The translations under genes and the position numbers were made by a program. Below are positions 1-13,381 of a DNA stretch of 64,000 nt, piece by piece. How positions within the stretch are numbered: position 1 is the first letter of the stretch; every line of letters starts with the position of its first letter. The notes beneath the pieces are model-generated. The model did not search any database and had not been told where the DNA came from. It saw only the letters and a list, made by a program, of their open reading frames with translations. The stretch spans positions 13,908,971 to 13,972,970 of the forward strand of contig CM075183.1 of assembly GCA_037577475.1 (NCBI GenBank), written 5' to 3'. Source of the stretch: Chaunax sp. Z400. Taxonomy: Eukaryota > Chordata > Actinopteri > Lophiiformes > Chaunacidae.

Positions 1-1500
1 GTAGACTAGAAAGGATCAATGTGAGAGATCATTCCCATTCTACTCTGATATGTATACATAAATAGACCATTGATGGTATTGAGTGCCCTTAAGGCTCTAT
101 AGTTATGTTGCCTTGCTGTCGAGGTGATGCTACAACAAGAATAAGAGGGCGTAGCCAACACCACCACCACTACTATATATGGCTCCTGTTCCCACGTTGC
201 TTTTTACCTCAGGCTTGGAATAATGCCTGTGAAAGGCGGCGCATGCCCTGTCAGTGATGCTTTACTTTGAAATGTGATTATGTTGGAATGTATTTTGCTA
301 TCTGCACTCTCGTGGCAAACTTTGTAGCTCAGCTGTTGACAAGTTGTTTGCATTAGGCTTTCTTGCGAAGCCATTCGGTCGCTATCTGACTAGATAGCGA
401 TCAAATGCACACGGGGCCGTTAAAGCAGTCTAGAAATGCCAACTGTGGTATGTTAGCAGCACGGCTTATTACCTGATCATCCACTTGTAAAAAGTTGCTC
501 GTCTCCTGCTCCCCAACATTAACAGTGTTTTTTGTTTTTGTTTGAAATCATCTTAAATTGTCAGTCCATTTGCGTAAATAACAAAACCTTGTTCATTTCT
601 TTGTTTGTTTGTTTATTTTTGTCTCACAGGGTTATGATCACAGTTATGATCTGTTGAACGGGGGTCCACCCTACTGTGTGTGTGATGTATTTTTTTTTTA
701 CTGTTGTTAGTCCGCATGTGATGTTTGGTCCGATCAGCTGCTCAGTCAGGTATGGTGAGAGCAGATTCACGTCATTATGCCATCTTAGCAGAGAGAGGCT
801 TGGCTCTGTTTAGGTGTAAGAGGATAACAAAATGACATTAAATATGGTGCATACACATACATGTGGCAGAGTGTGTGTGCACTTAAATAAATGGTCAGCA
901 GTAACGGATAAATCTTACATCCATAGGTCTAAATTAATTTGTATGATTGTGATGCTTGATCCCTCTTTAGGCTCAACCTATGCTTACCTGGGCAGGTGGT
1001 AGAGTATTAATGATGAGGGGGTAAAACTGGGGTGAGAGGGAGAGGAGGTGGCAGCTTGCTGTGAGGCTGAGGCTTTTATTCCATTTCATTACAGTACAGC
1101 CTTTCTGTTAATAAATTCCACTTTCTTGCGCTCACCCATCCCCTTATCGATCTGTTTTTTATTTCCAACATCCCCTTTTTTTAGTGCCAGGAAACAGTCT
1201 CTGCCCTTTATATGGGGTAGAGGCGTAATTAGAAAACAAATCCTGGTTGTGCGTCTGTGTTTTGAAAAGTATTTGCTTAATATACTCAATAAGATAATGA
1301 CCAGCTCTAGTCCTTTCTACCACTATTATTCTTTTGTTCGACTCTCCACACATACCAATATAAGTTAGTGTGTCATTACTTCCTGTATCTTCTATCAGCA
1401 GTCCCCCAGGAATGGTAATTCCATCAATGGTGCATTAAATAACCATTGAAATATCAGTGTCTTAATGCACATATGTAACTGGCTACCATGCATCCTTCAA
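1..1500. other. gene-free stretch
   Basis: I see no gene here. The sequence is unique-looking and AT-rich, with short T runs and stop codons in every frame. The overlapping short frames at 1048-1368 on both strands have no recognisable domain and look like chance openings. Confidence 0.6.
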
Positions 1501-1505
1501 GACAG

Positions 1506-1558
1506 TTATTAATTATTAATATTAATTAATTATTAATTATTATTAATTTTAATTTAAA
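1506..1558. repeat. AT-rich low-complexity TTAATTA tract
   Basis: About 50 bases consist almost entirely of interleaved TTAAT and TAATTA units. This is simple low-complexity DNA. It contains several homeodomain-type TAATTA cores, but these come with the composition. Confidence 0.8.
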
Positions 1559-1563
1559 CCAGC

Positions 1564-1740
1564 TTAACCCATTCAGATCCCCTGTCCATTTCAATGGACA
1601 TCGTTTTTCTAGGATGTCTAGATCTATGATTACTGTAATCTGATTACAGTAAAATGCATAAACTTATTTGACTGGATGTCTATAAGCCAATGACAGTGTT
1701 CTACATCATCTAAAGTGGACTGCAGGAAAGCCACACACCC
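1564..1740. repeat. possible repeat end with two near-perfect palindromes
   Basis: The segment opens with TTAACCC and holds two tight inverted repeats. TGTCCATT and AATGGACA (1583-1600) are separated by two bases, and TTACTGTAAT and ATTACAGTAA (1630-1652) by three. A TTAA followed by a C-rich end suggests a piggyBac-type terminus, but I could not find a matching right-hand end, so the family is a guess. Confidence 0.3.
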
Positions 1741-3904
1741 CTTTTCAGCAAGAGGAAGTGTTATGGACATTACTGCTACCTGTTTTTTTTTTTATTAGAC
1801 TAAATACGTGATAAAAAAAAAGAAAAAAGAAGCCCACTGATGCAAATCAACCTTTCTCGAGCATACAAACCCCACCCCCAGATGCACAACATTTGAGTAA
1901 GCATGATGAAGCAGATAATGGAAATAAACATTCTAAATTCAAATGAAGCTACATACCAATGCAGGAGGAGGCTGAGGAGGTGGATGAAATAATCTTTTTT
2001 TTGGTAGCAGCATATCTGGGCATTTTTGATTTTCACACAAAAGGAGAACCTAATTGTTTATATAGTGTAGACCACCTGGTTGAAGGAGATGTTTTTTGCC
2101 TGCCTGAATCAGGACAGTATTCCACTGATCTTCATCTTCATCACATCGACTCCCATTGGTCATATCCCTCTAGCTTGCAGTAATGTGCTCTCATCTGCAG
2201 GTTGGAAACTTAAAGGTAATGTCTGTTGATATATGGAAGGTATTACCGCTTGGAATTAGCAACACAACAGCGATTATGACTTGGCTATCAGGGTGCATCG
2301 TTTTTGGTCGAGCCATCCTTCCTGTGGAGCTCCTTACGCCAACAGGCAGTTTGGGCAGAGAAGCCTTTTTATTCCTTGATGCCCTCCTGACCCTCTTCTT
2401 ACGCCCTTTCTACCTTCTAAAGGAAATGCTCTAGTTACTAGGCAACAACAAGGAAGGGGCCGGAGCCCCTAGGAGCCAGTTATATTGTGATCAGTGCTAA
2501 TTAAATGTACTAAAGCCCATATAGTCCTGTTTATAATTTTAGAAGCCCCTAGCGTAGTAATAATGTACTTGTAATGTACTGTAAATTCCCTTTAAATATT
2601 TTATAATATCGTTACGACATAATGCTAGTCAGCTATTTCATGGAGGATTATCCTAAAACGGCTTGTTATTGTTTAAAAAAGCATTAAATATAAAATAGGT
2701 TTGGCACACCCCATTGCTCTATTTGCTTTCCCCATTAAATTCACTCAAATTCACTCATGTAGGACAAGATTTCTAATTGCCGTATTTAACGTGTTAATGA
2801 TTTAATTATTCTTTTAATTAATTTGTTACGACCAAATGACTGACTTAATTCAAGAGCTCTTGGTTTGTCTTTGAGGAGGGTGGGGGCATGTGACTCCGAT
2901 GACTTACTGATGCTTTTCCCCCATCAGATCTCAGAGAGAGAGAGAGAGAGAAAAGCAGGAGAGGGAGCGATGCCAAAAGTGCATGCTCATAGTTTCTCCA
3001 GCAACAAAATTAATGGGCCACGTATTTTTCCGTGCGAGATACAGTCCCTCGTACAAAGTTTGCAAAACAGTCCTGTTTATTACGAGACTGACAGAGAAAG
3101 CAACCATATTTTCCCTCATCAGTGAGAAATGTCTGTGGGCCTAATCTGAAGTAAACAGGCTCTCGAGCCCTCTTGGGGGGGGGCTTCTCAAGCACATCAA
3201 CCACCCAGGCCTCAGCATCAAAGGGATCAACATTTTTAATTGAAATTCTTTTTAATGTATAATGTAGTTCATTTATTTAATTTAGATTCGATAGCCACAG
3301 AGAAGGAATTGAGCTGGAAAGGTCAGTCAAAATATAAGCATTCCAGAGCACACCAGCGCTATTAGTTTTTCAAACAAATCTACCGTCGCCGACCATGAAA
3401 ATGTGGCGTGAACTTTTTTAGGCAGCTGCAAATTGCCTCAAAGTTGTATTGATGATAGAGTAAAAACCTCTGTTGATGGATAAAGAGGCTGCTGTTCAGT
3501 ATGCGGGGGATACACTGTACCGCTGAAGGGATGCTTTTATCTTCCTCCTTGCAGCTGAGACCCTACTTTTATTTTTCTTCATATGTGCCATGTGCAGCTT
3601 GTCAGCAGATATAAATATTTCTTTAAAACAACAGCGCATGTCATTTGCGTGATATTTGATGCGCGTTGATGAACATGATCGCCGGAGGCAACGTAGGTTT
3701 TAAAAAGTATCCTAAATCTAACGGGATGCTAGTGCATCTCAAGCAGCATGAGAAAGTCACTTCCTTTAGTCACTTTCCTAAGATAAATTATGCTAATTTC
3801 ATCCTATAATGGGCATCAGATTTCACGTCTTACTAGTGTAAGATGCAGAAACGTCTATGGATAATCCCAATTATCCCTAACGAATGATTATGTGCAATAC
3901 GGTC
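1741..3904. other. gene-free stretch with (GA)n and a G9 run
   Basis: No supportable gene. Two adjacent plus-strand frames at 1959-2434 are interrupted and match nothing I recognise. Simple elements are a (GA)n tract at 2932-2951 and nine consecutive G at 3175-3183. The sequence around 2560-2830 is AT-rich. Confidence 0.55.
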
Positions 3905-4168
3905 GTGACGGCTGCTTGTGTTTGTGCTCTGCTTATGCATCTGGGCCCGGTGCTCCTCAGGATACAAAAGCCTTCAGCTGGCAGACCTTCCTTCTCTCCT
4001 ACTACCCTCACCAGCCCTACTATTTTGCTCTGTTTGATTATTGTTTCTGTAGGCTTTTGAGGAGCACCGGGCCCAGATGCTCCTGATCTAGCGATCAGGT
4101 TAGCTCCACCTCCAAGAGAATGACAGAGACATAAGCAGAGCACAAACACAAGCAGACAGGGCCGTCAC
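3905..4168. repeat. 264-bp snap-back inverted repeat with unequal arms
   Basis: The left arm (3905-3971) and the reverse complement of the right arm (4051-4168) share three consecutive blocks. The first is GTGACGGC. The second is TGCTTGTGTTTGTGCTCTGC with the following TTATG. The third is CATCTGGGCCCGGTGCTCCT followed by CA. They are nearly identical. The right arm carries about 54 extra bases (about 4078-4130) between the second and third blocks, and the extra part contains its own palindrome, CCTGATC/GATCAGG. The spacer is about 80 bases. The overlapping 90-aa and 64-aa frames here, on opposite strands, only reflect the symmetry. It could be a foldback or MITE-type element, or a local inverted duplication with a later insertion or deletion. 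Confidence 0.8.
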
Positions 4169-7100
4169 ACGGTTACTTGGAAACTATTGCATCCCAATAC
4201 CGCTCAGCCATTATGGCCCTGTATTTCTCACACAGTGAGCCTTTTTGCGCACTATAGCTAACTCATTTGATGGAGAGGCACAGGTTGTAGTCTGGGATTA
4301 ATTACTGGAATTCAATGCACTGCATCACATCTCTCCTCTCCTCTCCTGGTGGCTCTGGGGCATCAGGTTGTGTCCTGGCTAATCCGGATGACGGGTATGA
4401 GCACATGCAGTACCAGTCTGAACTCAAGAATGTGTGTGAATGACGCTTTGTGGGACAATTGTTGCAGGTGCTGTACGTTAGCAGTGTGTGCAGCTGTATT
4501 TATGCACGTGTGGTTTTGTATTCATACAAACACATGCCTGGTCGCACGAGAGTGAGTGAGTGAGTAGTAACTGGAAAAGCCTGACAGGAGGCCCACGCAG
4601 GCTGTCGAGCCACGGGTGTTTACAGTTAAAATATTTGCCTGTCTAGGGGATCTGAGAAGCAGGAGATAAGGCAGAGACAGGTTCTGTCATGAACAGAACT
4701 GTCTGTCTCCCTCCTACCCAGGTCCGCTTTATTAAAAGAGCATTGATTTCTCTTAGCTTTTGATAATCCCCCCCACCGGAGTCTAATCAAAACACATCAA
4801 ATGTTTGCCACCAAGGACAAGCATGTCAAATAAATTCCTTGCTTGCTGGCTTCCTTGTTTTGCAGCGTTGACTTCACCGCAGCACGCCTCCATGAGATAT
4901 GAGGAGTAGCGCGAGAGAGTATGAATGCAAAAGTCTGCTTTTTGAATAGCCTAAAGTGGCGTCTTACCTGTGTCAAACTTGCTGTCTTGTGTTTAAATTT
5001 GCCTTTTTTTTTTTTTAAGTAATTGCATCTCCATAAAAACTTTCTTATAGCTGCCGTCATTCCTGCTCAAGCTGAAAACGACTGCTGTCTCCAGTGCAGC
5101 TTGTTGTGCATGCATATTTGCACACGTGTACACAAGTACATTTGTGTTTACTACCTATGCAGGTTTTATCGTCGCACTGCGTTTCCATGGAGACAGGGTG
5201 GTCCACATCAGGAATTTAGAGCGGTAGCCTAAGCAGACATCTGGGCTGGTCTCCCAGTCGCTGGGTTGGGCCCCTCCTGGGCCTGGCGATGAGCAAAATT
5301 ATTTTTAATGGATCTTCATAAAACCATCTGTATGAGCACACCTGCACACTGGAAGGCTATCGACAAAATGATTATGACCGCATTACCCAGAAATTGCTCT
5401 AAAACGTGTAATCATTTTGTTTGCTGTATCCACATTCTCCCTTCTCTTTCATGTATCTGTATTCTTTGGGCCCAGTTCAACAAAGCAAGGTTATTTTCCT
5501 CCTCTTTGGTCTATGGCCTGCATGATTTCCATTTAGATTTGAGGTGCTGTTTTTTTTAACGTTGGAACAGGTCCCTCCGCTGCATTCAAAGATGCTTCAT
5601 ATATTAAATGTCATGCAAATGGTTTGCCTGACCTGGCCAGAGGTGCATTGTCTGCAATACAAAAAGGTTAATTGTGGATGTCAATTTCCACAGATTGTGG
5701 ATCTAATCGAGCTGATTTGCTAAGTTCCATAATGTCCAACTATCTTTCAGAACCGTGTTGACAGGGGCTGGCTGGCATTTTGGCAGCCTGACAAATATCC
5801 AGCACATTCTGTTGAACACAAAATAATCCTTTGCCCGGTATATTGTTATTGCAGGGATGAGGAAAAAATAACCCATTAGCATGTCTCAGATTTGCAATCA
5901 TGCATTTTGAATATCTTCTTTATTTCTTCTTCATCTTCCACCCAAATCATAGATCAATCCATCACCGCGCTCCTTTGATATCATAATTTAAAATGCTGGA
6001 GGGATCCAGCACAATCTCTGCTGACAGGTTCAACCATTTCTACCACACACTCCCCTGTTAGTTCTCATCAAATTTGATTTGTATGAAGATGTAGCTGATG
6101 TTTTATTTATTTATGCCCTCTGAAACAACCCGCGCGTACCCTCTGGGTGTCATGATTTATATGTACTGAACAAAAAAAAAAAAAAGAAAGAGAAAAAAAA
6201 CAGCCTTGCACCTGCTGGCATACACTTTAATGAAATTCAATGAGATGAAATTTAGCACAACCTCCATTGGGGTTGGCCATATCATTTTGGAGTGCTTCAT
6301 TTACAACAGTAGAGGTGGCCTTTGGGATATCTTCATTTGGGATGTGGCATACCTCATTCATCACTGTATAGACAAAGACCTAAAGGCCACAGTGTCTGCT
6401 GCAACATTGGCAACTTTTAGCCTTTCTTACTCCTTGACTTCTGAACTAAACTCTGCATAGCGATTTGATTAACAGCACTGAATACAATAAAATGTTTGCA
6501 ATGTGTCATCAGCCCATCTAAAATGCTGATAGAGAATCAGTGGAAACTTTGGGTAATGTGTTTAAAAACAGGATTGTGCCGTGGCAGCTGCGCTCTGCTG
6601 TGTCTGCTGACTCCCATGGGTCCCTTTAGATAACTCATGGAGGTGTGTGTGCTCATGTGTGTCAGATCTATGAATGCCTAGCCAGATTATTATTCTTTAG
6701 AACCAGATGTTCCTCTGATTGGAGGATAAGGAAGGAGCGACAAAGAGGAGAGACAACCAAATAATGAAGCAGAGGCATCCCTTTCTACTCACTCTAGTGC
6801 AGTTTGTCAGTCTATTCTGTTTCTGTAGCTCTACCATGCCTCTTATCTCCATCGCAGATTTGTCCAATTTCTTGCATACTTCCTCTGTCTCCATCTCTTC
6901 ATCCCCTCTCTCAGCCTCACTGATGTGGAGGGCAGATGCCCCCAAAAGGAGGGAGACTAATATAAAAAAAGAAAGGCCTAATGAATGGGAAACCGCCTGT
7001 TTGTGTGGCTGCCGCCAAGTGCTGCAGCTGCACAGGCGCTGGATGGCACAAACAGAAGCCTCCCCGTCCCCTTCTGTAAATCTGCTGCAAAAGCCAAAAT

Positions 7101-7359
7101 GAATGCTGCACGTGTGGAGCCTCAAATTGAGGCAAATGTGTTAATCCATAACAAGAAGTAACACAAAAACAAACAAGTGGATTTCACTCATTTATAACTC
7201 CGGTCCAAAAGGCTTTGTCCCGACATAAGGTGAAGTTATTGATGAGACAAGCTCACTAGATTATTTCAACAGCCTCAGTGTCAGCGTGCTGTAACCACAC
7301 GCTGGGCTAGCGCTGAATTGTCTCACTATTTCCCACCTGTATTCGGTAGCTATTTTCAG
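4169..7359. other. gene-free stretch
   Basis: No supportable gene. Homopolymer A/T runs occur at 5008-5019 and 6172-6200. At 6697-7125 both strands are open for over 120 codons in overlapping frames, but neither product has a recognisable domain, conserved start or splice context. I see nothing else. Confidence 0.5.
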
Positions 7360-7720
7360 TTAATTACTCCTAATGAATTTGCATATCCTTATTGTCCTCT
7401 AGAGCACTGAGGAGTGGTCTCCTGTTAAGAGTGTGGGGAAGAAAAAAAAAATCCAAAAGCTATTATTGTTTGTCTCTAATCAATCTCCCAGGTTTTGATT
7501 GATGTCTGTCTGTTCTACTTTTTCTCTTTTTGTGCGTATGGCAGGGGAAGTATTGTTTCCCCCCACTTTTGTTTATCCCATTATCTTAAAGCTTTGTTGG
7601 GGGTGTAATGGAAGCTTAGAGGAACAGGTGATGGGGCTAATTAGTCATTAGCGAAGAGATTAGGGTCCCAAATGACAAGTGCATGCTTTACAAGGTCATA
7701 ATTTGATTAAAGTCGCTGCC
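7360..7720. promoter_or_regulatory. candidate conserved non-coding block
   Basis: This stretch lacks simple repeats except a short A run at 7442-7451. It is dense in developmental transcription-factor-like words: TAATTACTCCTAATGA, an octamer-like ATTTGCAT at 7378-7385, and GCTAATTAGTCATTAGCG. Such homeodomain/POU-rich blocks are common in conserved non-coding elements of vertebrate gene deserts. No alignment was made, so this is only a candidate. Confidence 0.25.
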
Positions 7721-7752
7721 TGTTGATGGGAGAAGCTTCTCTGATTAACGTG

Positions 7753-7767
7753 CCCCCCCCCCCCCCC
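7753..7767. repeat. C15 homopolymer
   Basis: Fifteen consecutive C on the plus strand. The length is likely variable and error-prone. Confidence 0.95.
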
Positions 7768-8189
7768 TGCATTTCTCTGTCTCCTTCTCTCCACATGTCA
7801 CAGGATAATGTATAATTTTGTTATAATTTTGTTTTATTATATATATATCATTGACTGGGCTCAGTCTAATTAGCGGTCTATATAGGCACCTTTTCATTTG
7901 AGATGAATCGCTTTCACTATGAACATTTGTTGATCTGGGACTATGTTTGGGATTATTTCTCAAAATCTATTAGTTTTCATTCCCAAATGCAAATGTTTTA
8001 TCCCAATCTTCTGCATCTCATAAAAATGCAAAAAACGTTTTGCCATAAAGTCTCTCTAACCCGCGGTGGAGGTTCTATCCCATAATGGAAAATGACCTGC
8101 AGTGTCAAGTAGAGTAGAGCCAGTACTACGCAGTGGAAATGTGGCTTTAGTATGTTAACTTGCATAAGTTAAGTCACATTGACTTTTGG

Positions 8190-8420
8190 TTTCACACTAA
8201 TGCCAGTCTATGAAACCTGGGTTTGACCCATCCATCCACCCCAGTCACACAGGCTATTGAACTTTTGTGGTGCCAGTCTTGAGACCAGGAAGTTACTCTA
8301 CTTGACCAGGACCTGGTTTTTACACTTTTGTTTTCGTATGAATGGACCAAAGCAGTTTTAACTTTAGCGCTTGAGTCTCCCGTTTCCAGTTTTTGTGCTA
8401 AGCTAATCATCTCCTGGCTC
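8190..8420 (+). repeat. dispersed fish repeat, copy 1 (GTGCTAAGCTAA family)
   Basis: The segment ends with a run that includes CCAGTTTTTGTGCTAAGC and then TAATCATCTCCTGGCTCTAGC. A related version lies at 40,110-40,265 (CCAGCCTTTGTGCAAAACTA, then AGCTAACCAGCTGC). The match shows it is repeated within the window. From memory, this wording belongs to a very abundant teleost repeat, probably a non-autonomous element. Confidence 0.5.
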
Positions 8421-11191
8421 TAGCATCACGCTTCTCTTCGAGAGATGAATCCTGGCATTTCGTGTGTCACGCCTTTCTTTTTCTTAGCGTTGATAGAGGA
8501 GTAAATTAAATTTGTATAAAACTCATATAGTGTGCATTTGTCTCTCCAATCAAAGTCATGTTGGGATTGGTTTCAGAAATGTTGACTGACATTAACAGGT
8601 AGCACACACCAGCCACATCACATAGTCCTGCATCATTTGATGCCACGCCAGGCGCAATATAGCCTACAGACAGAAGATCAGCAGAATGAATAAAAAAAAT
8701 AAAACGCTGCTTTTCTGAAGTGCAGTAGTGTGTCAGTGTTGAGGAAATAAGACATTAGATGCACAGCTGCCCACAGTGACATGCATGATGATGCTGTTTA
8801 GGGTTTAAGATGAAACAATACGGTTCTTAAAGGAACGTTAAAAGCCGCCCGCGTACGCTGACCTTAACAGTCATGTCTTTGTATGTTTTTGACATGTGGA
8901 TGAAGTTAACTGCAAGTAATACTGTAAGCCAGGGCACAGTTGCATGCATTGAAGCAAATGACTTTTGTGTAAGCTCATACAAGAGAGTGACATCATCAAT
9001 TATACTTGGGTCATGGGGTCAGAGCAGCCTTGAGGCACTGTACTCTACTCTAGAAAGATGGCTTCAATTCGAGCTTTAAAGCTTTCAAGGAAACATCCTC
9101 AACACTTTGTTGTGATTTTGGTCCTTATATGTCTGATCGATTAGCTGGTGAACAGGTGCATTTGTGGGGAAGGTTTTCTCTACTGTGATCCCTCATTTTT
9201 ATTTCATGGCAACCACTACTGAGCTCTAAACCATCAAAAGGTGGAACATGCTAGCAGGATCTAGCAGAAAGTGGGCAGATCTTTGGGCTTCATGCTCGCG
9301 CCCTGCCCTTCACCTTTCCCCGCATCACCTTCTCTCTCCATTGTTTACTGGTTGCTGTTTCCTGCTATCAAATATTGATAGAGGTCAGCAGCAGAGCAAA
9401 GTCACCCCATCTCAATTTTTAATGTATAATATAGTACCGCAAATGGTGTTCCCTCCACTGTAATGCCTTCGAAGGCAAATACTTCTCCACGAGTCCCGTT
9501 GGCTCAGGATTCAGTTTATAAATATGTTCCCCTCAGGTCCACTGAAAGCCACATGCAGGCTTCATATGTAGTGAACCATGCCACCAGTGAATTAGAAATG
9601 CACTCAGACCCCTTCAGAAATCGAAGAAAGTCAACACATTTCTTCTGCGCTTCCTAAGTGGCCTTTTGGAGAAAGTAATAACCTTGAATAATCTTTGAAA
9701 AGAATGGAAAAAACTGTCGAGGGCAGAAAGAGGCTAAGGCGCAGCCACTTCACCTCCGCAACCTGCCTTTCTAAGTGTCAAAGAAGCCATGATTGAGACT
9801 CATTTATGTTTAATACACACAAGGATGAAAGGTAAAACTGGAGATGTGGGGTCAGTTTAGACGGGTCACTGAGCATTGGAGATCACCAGAAAATCCATGA
9901 AGAGAGACGTGTTTCCTGTATGTTTGCATGCATGCCTGAGTTATCTGCCTTCTCCTCTGTTGGCATCTTCATAATATCTCCATATGCTGCCCATATAACC
10001 ATAATATCTCCATTCTATCCGCAACAATTTATGACATAGTCATATTAGCCGTCCGATGAATTAGGTGCTTCCGGTATGAGGAAGACTTCTCCCACGGAGC
10101 CTGGTGGTGGTGAGGAATGGAGGTCCATGTTATAGGATGACTTCATGAAAGGAACTCAGGAGGTGACATTTATATACCATCACAAAGAACCAATACTCGA
10201 TTGTTAGACAAAATACTGATATTAGACAATTCTGCAAAACCCTGGATTATGCGGATTGTCAACAACTGTTTACATGCAATGTCAATTTTTGATTGGACCA
10301 AAAAAAAAAGTTTATGGCCAAACAAATGTATTATTTACTGACCTTTTAAAGCCTTTCTATTCAATAGTAATAGTGAAGAGATGACAGGAAATGAGGAAGA
10401 AATAGGTACAATAAAGGTCTTTAAGTTTAAATAATAATAACAATAATTATAATAACAACAACAAATACATGTGTCTGATACATTTGTTCCCCAAAAATAT
10501 TCAATTCTACTGTCTTAAAATAAAAAATGAAAAATCTTAAAATTACATCTACTTTGTACCCCTCAGTGAAAAATCCAGAATCTGAAAATATTGTTCATTT
10601 CAAATATTTAAGTCCTGGCCGGCGGTTAGTTCTCGGTGAACCAGTGAACTCAGTCTTACCTTTGAAAGCCTCTCTGTGCTAGACAGAGTATCAATGTGAA
10701 GAGATCACTGAGGGGACTCAGGTCTCCTGTGGCTTTCTGAAGGCAATACCACAATTGCTTATTTTAGACGCTGCTTGCCTCTAAAGCACAATGCGGGGTC
10801 ACTTTACATGCAGGACCAAGCCATGAAAGTCTATCCAGCACTCATGAAATAAGAATGCGGTTAAGTGAATTGACAGAGCCTTGCCTGCTTTGCCTAAAAG
10901 TGGCCTTTCAGAGGGTGAGTCACTCGGCCCCCAGAGAAAGCGCCTCATGGTGAAATAGAGGGGAAGGGTTAAAGACAAGACAACACATTCCAAGTTCTTA
11001 GACGAGGGTGATAACGTGGCCTCGGACGCAGGACGAGCATCTCTCTTGGATCAAGCATGCCTCAATGCATTTGTTTTTCTTCAAAGTGCATGTTTGAGCT
11101 GCATAGGAAAGGCAATATCTGTTATGGTACCGTGTGTCTGATTGGCTCACCCTCCCTCTTTCTCCCTGCTCCTGCCCTACCCTCCCTTGTC

Positions 11192-11226
11192 TGTGTGTGT
11201 GTATGTGTGTGTGTATGTGTGTGTGT
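11192..11226. repeat. (TG)n microsatellite with TA interruptions
   Basis: A TG dinucleotide tract broken twice by TATG. Reading frames through it are artefacts. Confidence 0.95.
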
Positions 11227-13364
11227 CCGTCTGGAGCTTGCAGCAGACACACCTGATGCTCATCCACCAGTCAAGCTCCTGCAGTATTTAACTCCGGTCT
11301 CAACCTCCGTTTTTCACTAGATGCACTCAGGCCTCATCTATGGTAATATTTCTTAGAGTGCGTTATTCCCCAGATTGACCTGTTTTCCCCTTTTTCCTTC
11401 CAGACCGCTGGCCTCGCCTCACATCCAGCCTCAAACCTTAACTGCTTGTCAACCATCCTTGAGCACTCACCACCACCAGCTCCTCCAACTCCCTGCACCA
11501 CCACACCAGCCTTCAACAGTCCTTCTCTTGAGTCCTGTGGCTTGACAGGTACATTGTAGGTAAATGGTGTTATCAGCTCTGACAAATGTCTGCTGTGTTT
11601 TGTTGACTTGAACAAAATTAAGATACTCTCCAACTTCTTTTTCATATTAAGGTTTTGGATAAGAGGCAATATGTATACAAACTTGAGAAGGAAGCAATAC
11701 AACAATTGATAAAATGTCTTATGTATTGTGGATAAGTTACTTAATCTGTTAAATTAACACATAATGAGCTCTTTTCTGTTCTGCTGCTAAAGGCTTTATT
11801 TAACGGGATAGACGGCGCAATGCATATCAAGATGATGAGCATTCCCAAATGAAGCGTGAGTATCTGCTTTTGTTGTTTCGCTATACCAAAACAACATAAT
11901 GCGATAAAAGGTTTAAGCAAAACCCTGGATTTGAAACTGCAGAGAAATCATGTAATGATGTAATGATTTGAGTCCTTGACTTGAGAAATCAACAAAGAGC
12001 TGCACTAAAAGATGGCAAGATAATGAAGAAAGAACAACAGAAATATATGGACTCTCCCAATTTCAACCATTTCTTGTGAGAAAATAGAAAAGGAAAAAAC
12101 AGCCTCTATTTCTATCTATTGGAAGAGCCAAAGGCACATCAACTATTTTTTCTCCCCTCTCCCCATCGTCACTGAAAGCAATCATTTTAGAATTGATTTT
12201 CATGGCTCAGAGAGAAATAATGGGAATTCTTTCTAATGTAGAAATGTATGTGTTCCTTTTGGTTAACCAGAATAGACCATATTTCAAGCTTGTCAGTTAG
12301 AGGAGTAAAAATACCTCTCATATTTTGCCAACTTTTTCTCCTCCCCTATTCCCACCGTCTGAAGTGACAACTCATCGTCTGAAAAAATCAATCACATAAT
12401 TCCAGATTCTTCAGGCTTCTGAAATGATGGAAGAAGTTTGGGTCTTTTTAACACCTCGGGTCCATATTTGTCTGTTTTGAGGATATTAAATGGCACGCCA
12501 ACCAGCAAATCGTTCTTCACTTTGCCGACAAGGAATGGGAGTGACAATTGCCTGAACATGCCCTAGTTAGCACCCACCCAGTAGATCATAATTCATCCAC
12601 ACTTATACACACGTCTTCTTGCTATGGAGCTGAAGTGAAATCTACATGTCCATCCACTGATGCCCCTGTGTCCAATTTGAAAAGCTCTCTTTACAATTCT
12701 CCAGCAATAGTACGGGCCCTTTTCACCCGCAGTCAATCCAAAAGCAGCAGCTCCTCTCCCCTGGATGAGCCCAAATCCATTTAGCTAGGGTTTATCCATC
12801 AGCAGCTGTCGAGTGTGTAACACCCTGCCCAGGTGCCATTACTGTACCATTACATACCAGATTCCCCCAGTTTATTACCACTATAGGAACATGTCAGCTA
12901 TTATTAATGATAGCTCAACCCCCTCCGATGAAAAAGACTATTGATTGACAGAGGAGGTGAGGAGGGTGAGGGTTGCCCAGACATTACCTGTATTTTTTTT
13001 TTTTATTTTAAGATACTGTAGCTCTTCAGCAGCAAACTGGGACAAAGTCTGCTGTATAACTCACACAGTTGCTGCTATTTAAAAAAAAAAAGTAGATTTG
13101 CAGCTGAGATTCAGGTCAGCAGCATCTAACACACTCCTCGTTGCATCTGTGAATAATAAGACTGTACAGATGTGGGAGCAGATCATCAAACTAGATCTAG
13201 TGGATCCATAAAAGTGGTGAATAGGATCAGATATGTACATAAACCCAAAGCAAGCTGTCAGTCATTTAGTCTGTTGATTTAACAGTGTACGATCAACTGC
13301 TAATCTTCTTTTCATTTCATTTTAAAGGACCATTTCAGAGCTTTGGTAGCACCTAATGCAGTGC

Positions 13365-13381
13365 AAAAAAAAAAAAAAAAA
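13365..13381. repeat. A17 homopolymer
   Basis: Seventeen consecutive A. I found no processed-pseudogene sequence upstream of it. Confidence 0.9.

Noticed and set aside
6697..7125. 142-codon minus frame overlapping a 127-codon plus frame
   Set aside because: Both strands open together usually means favourable composition; neither product is recognisable and neither has a clear ATG context.
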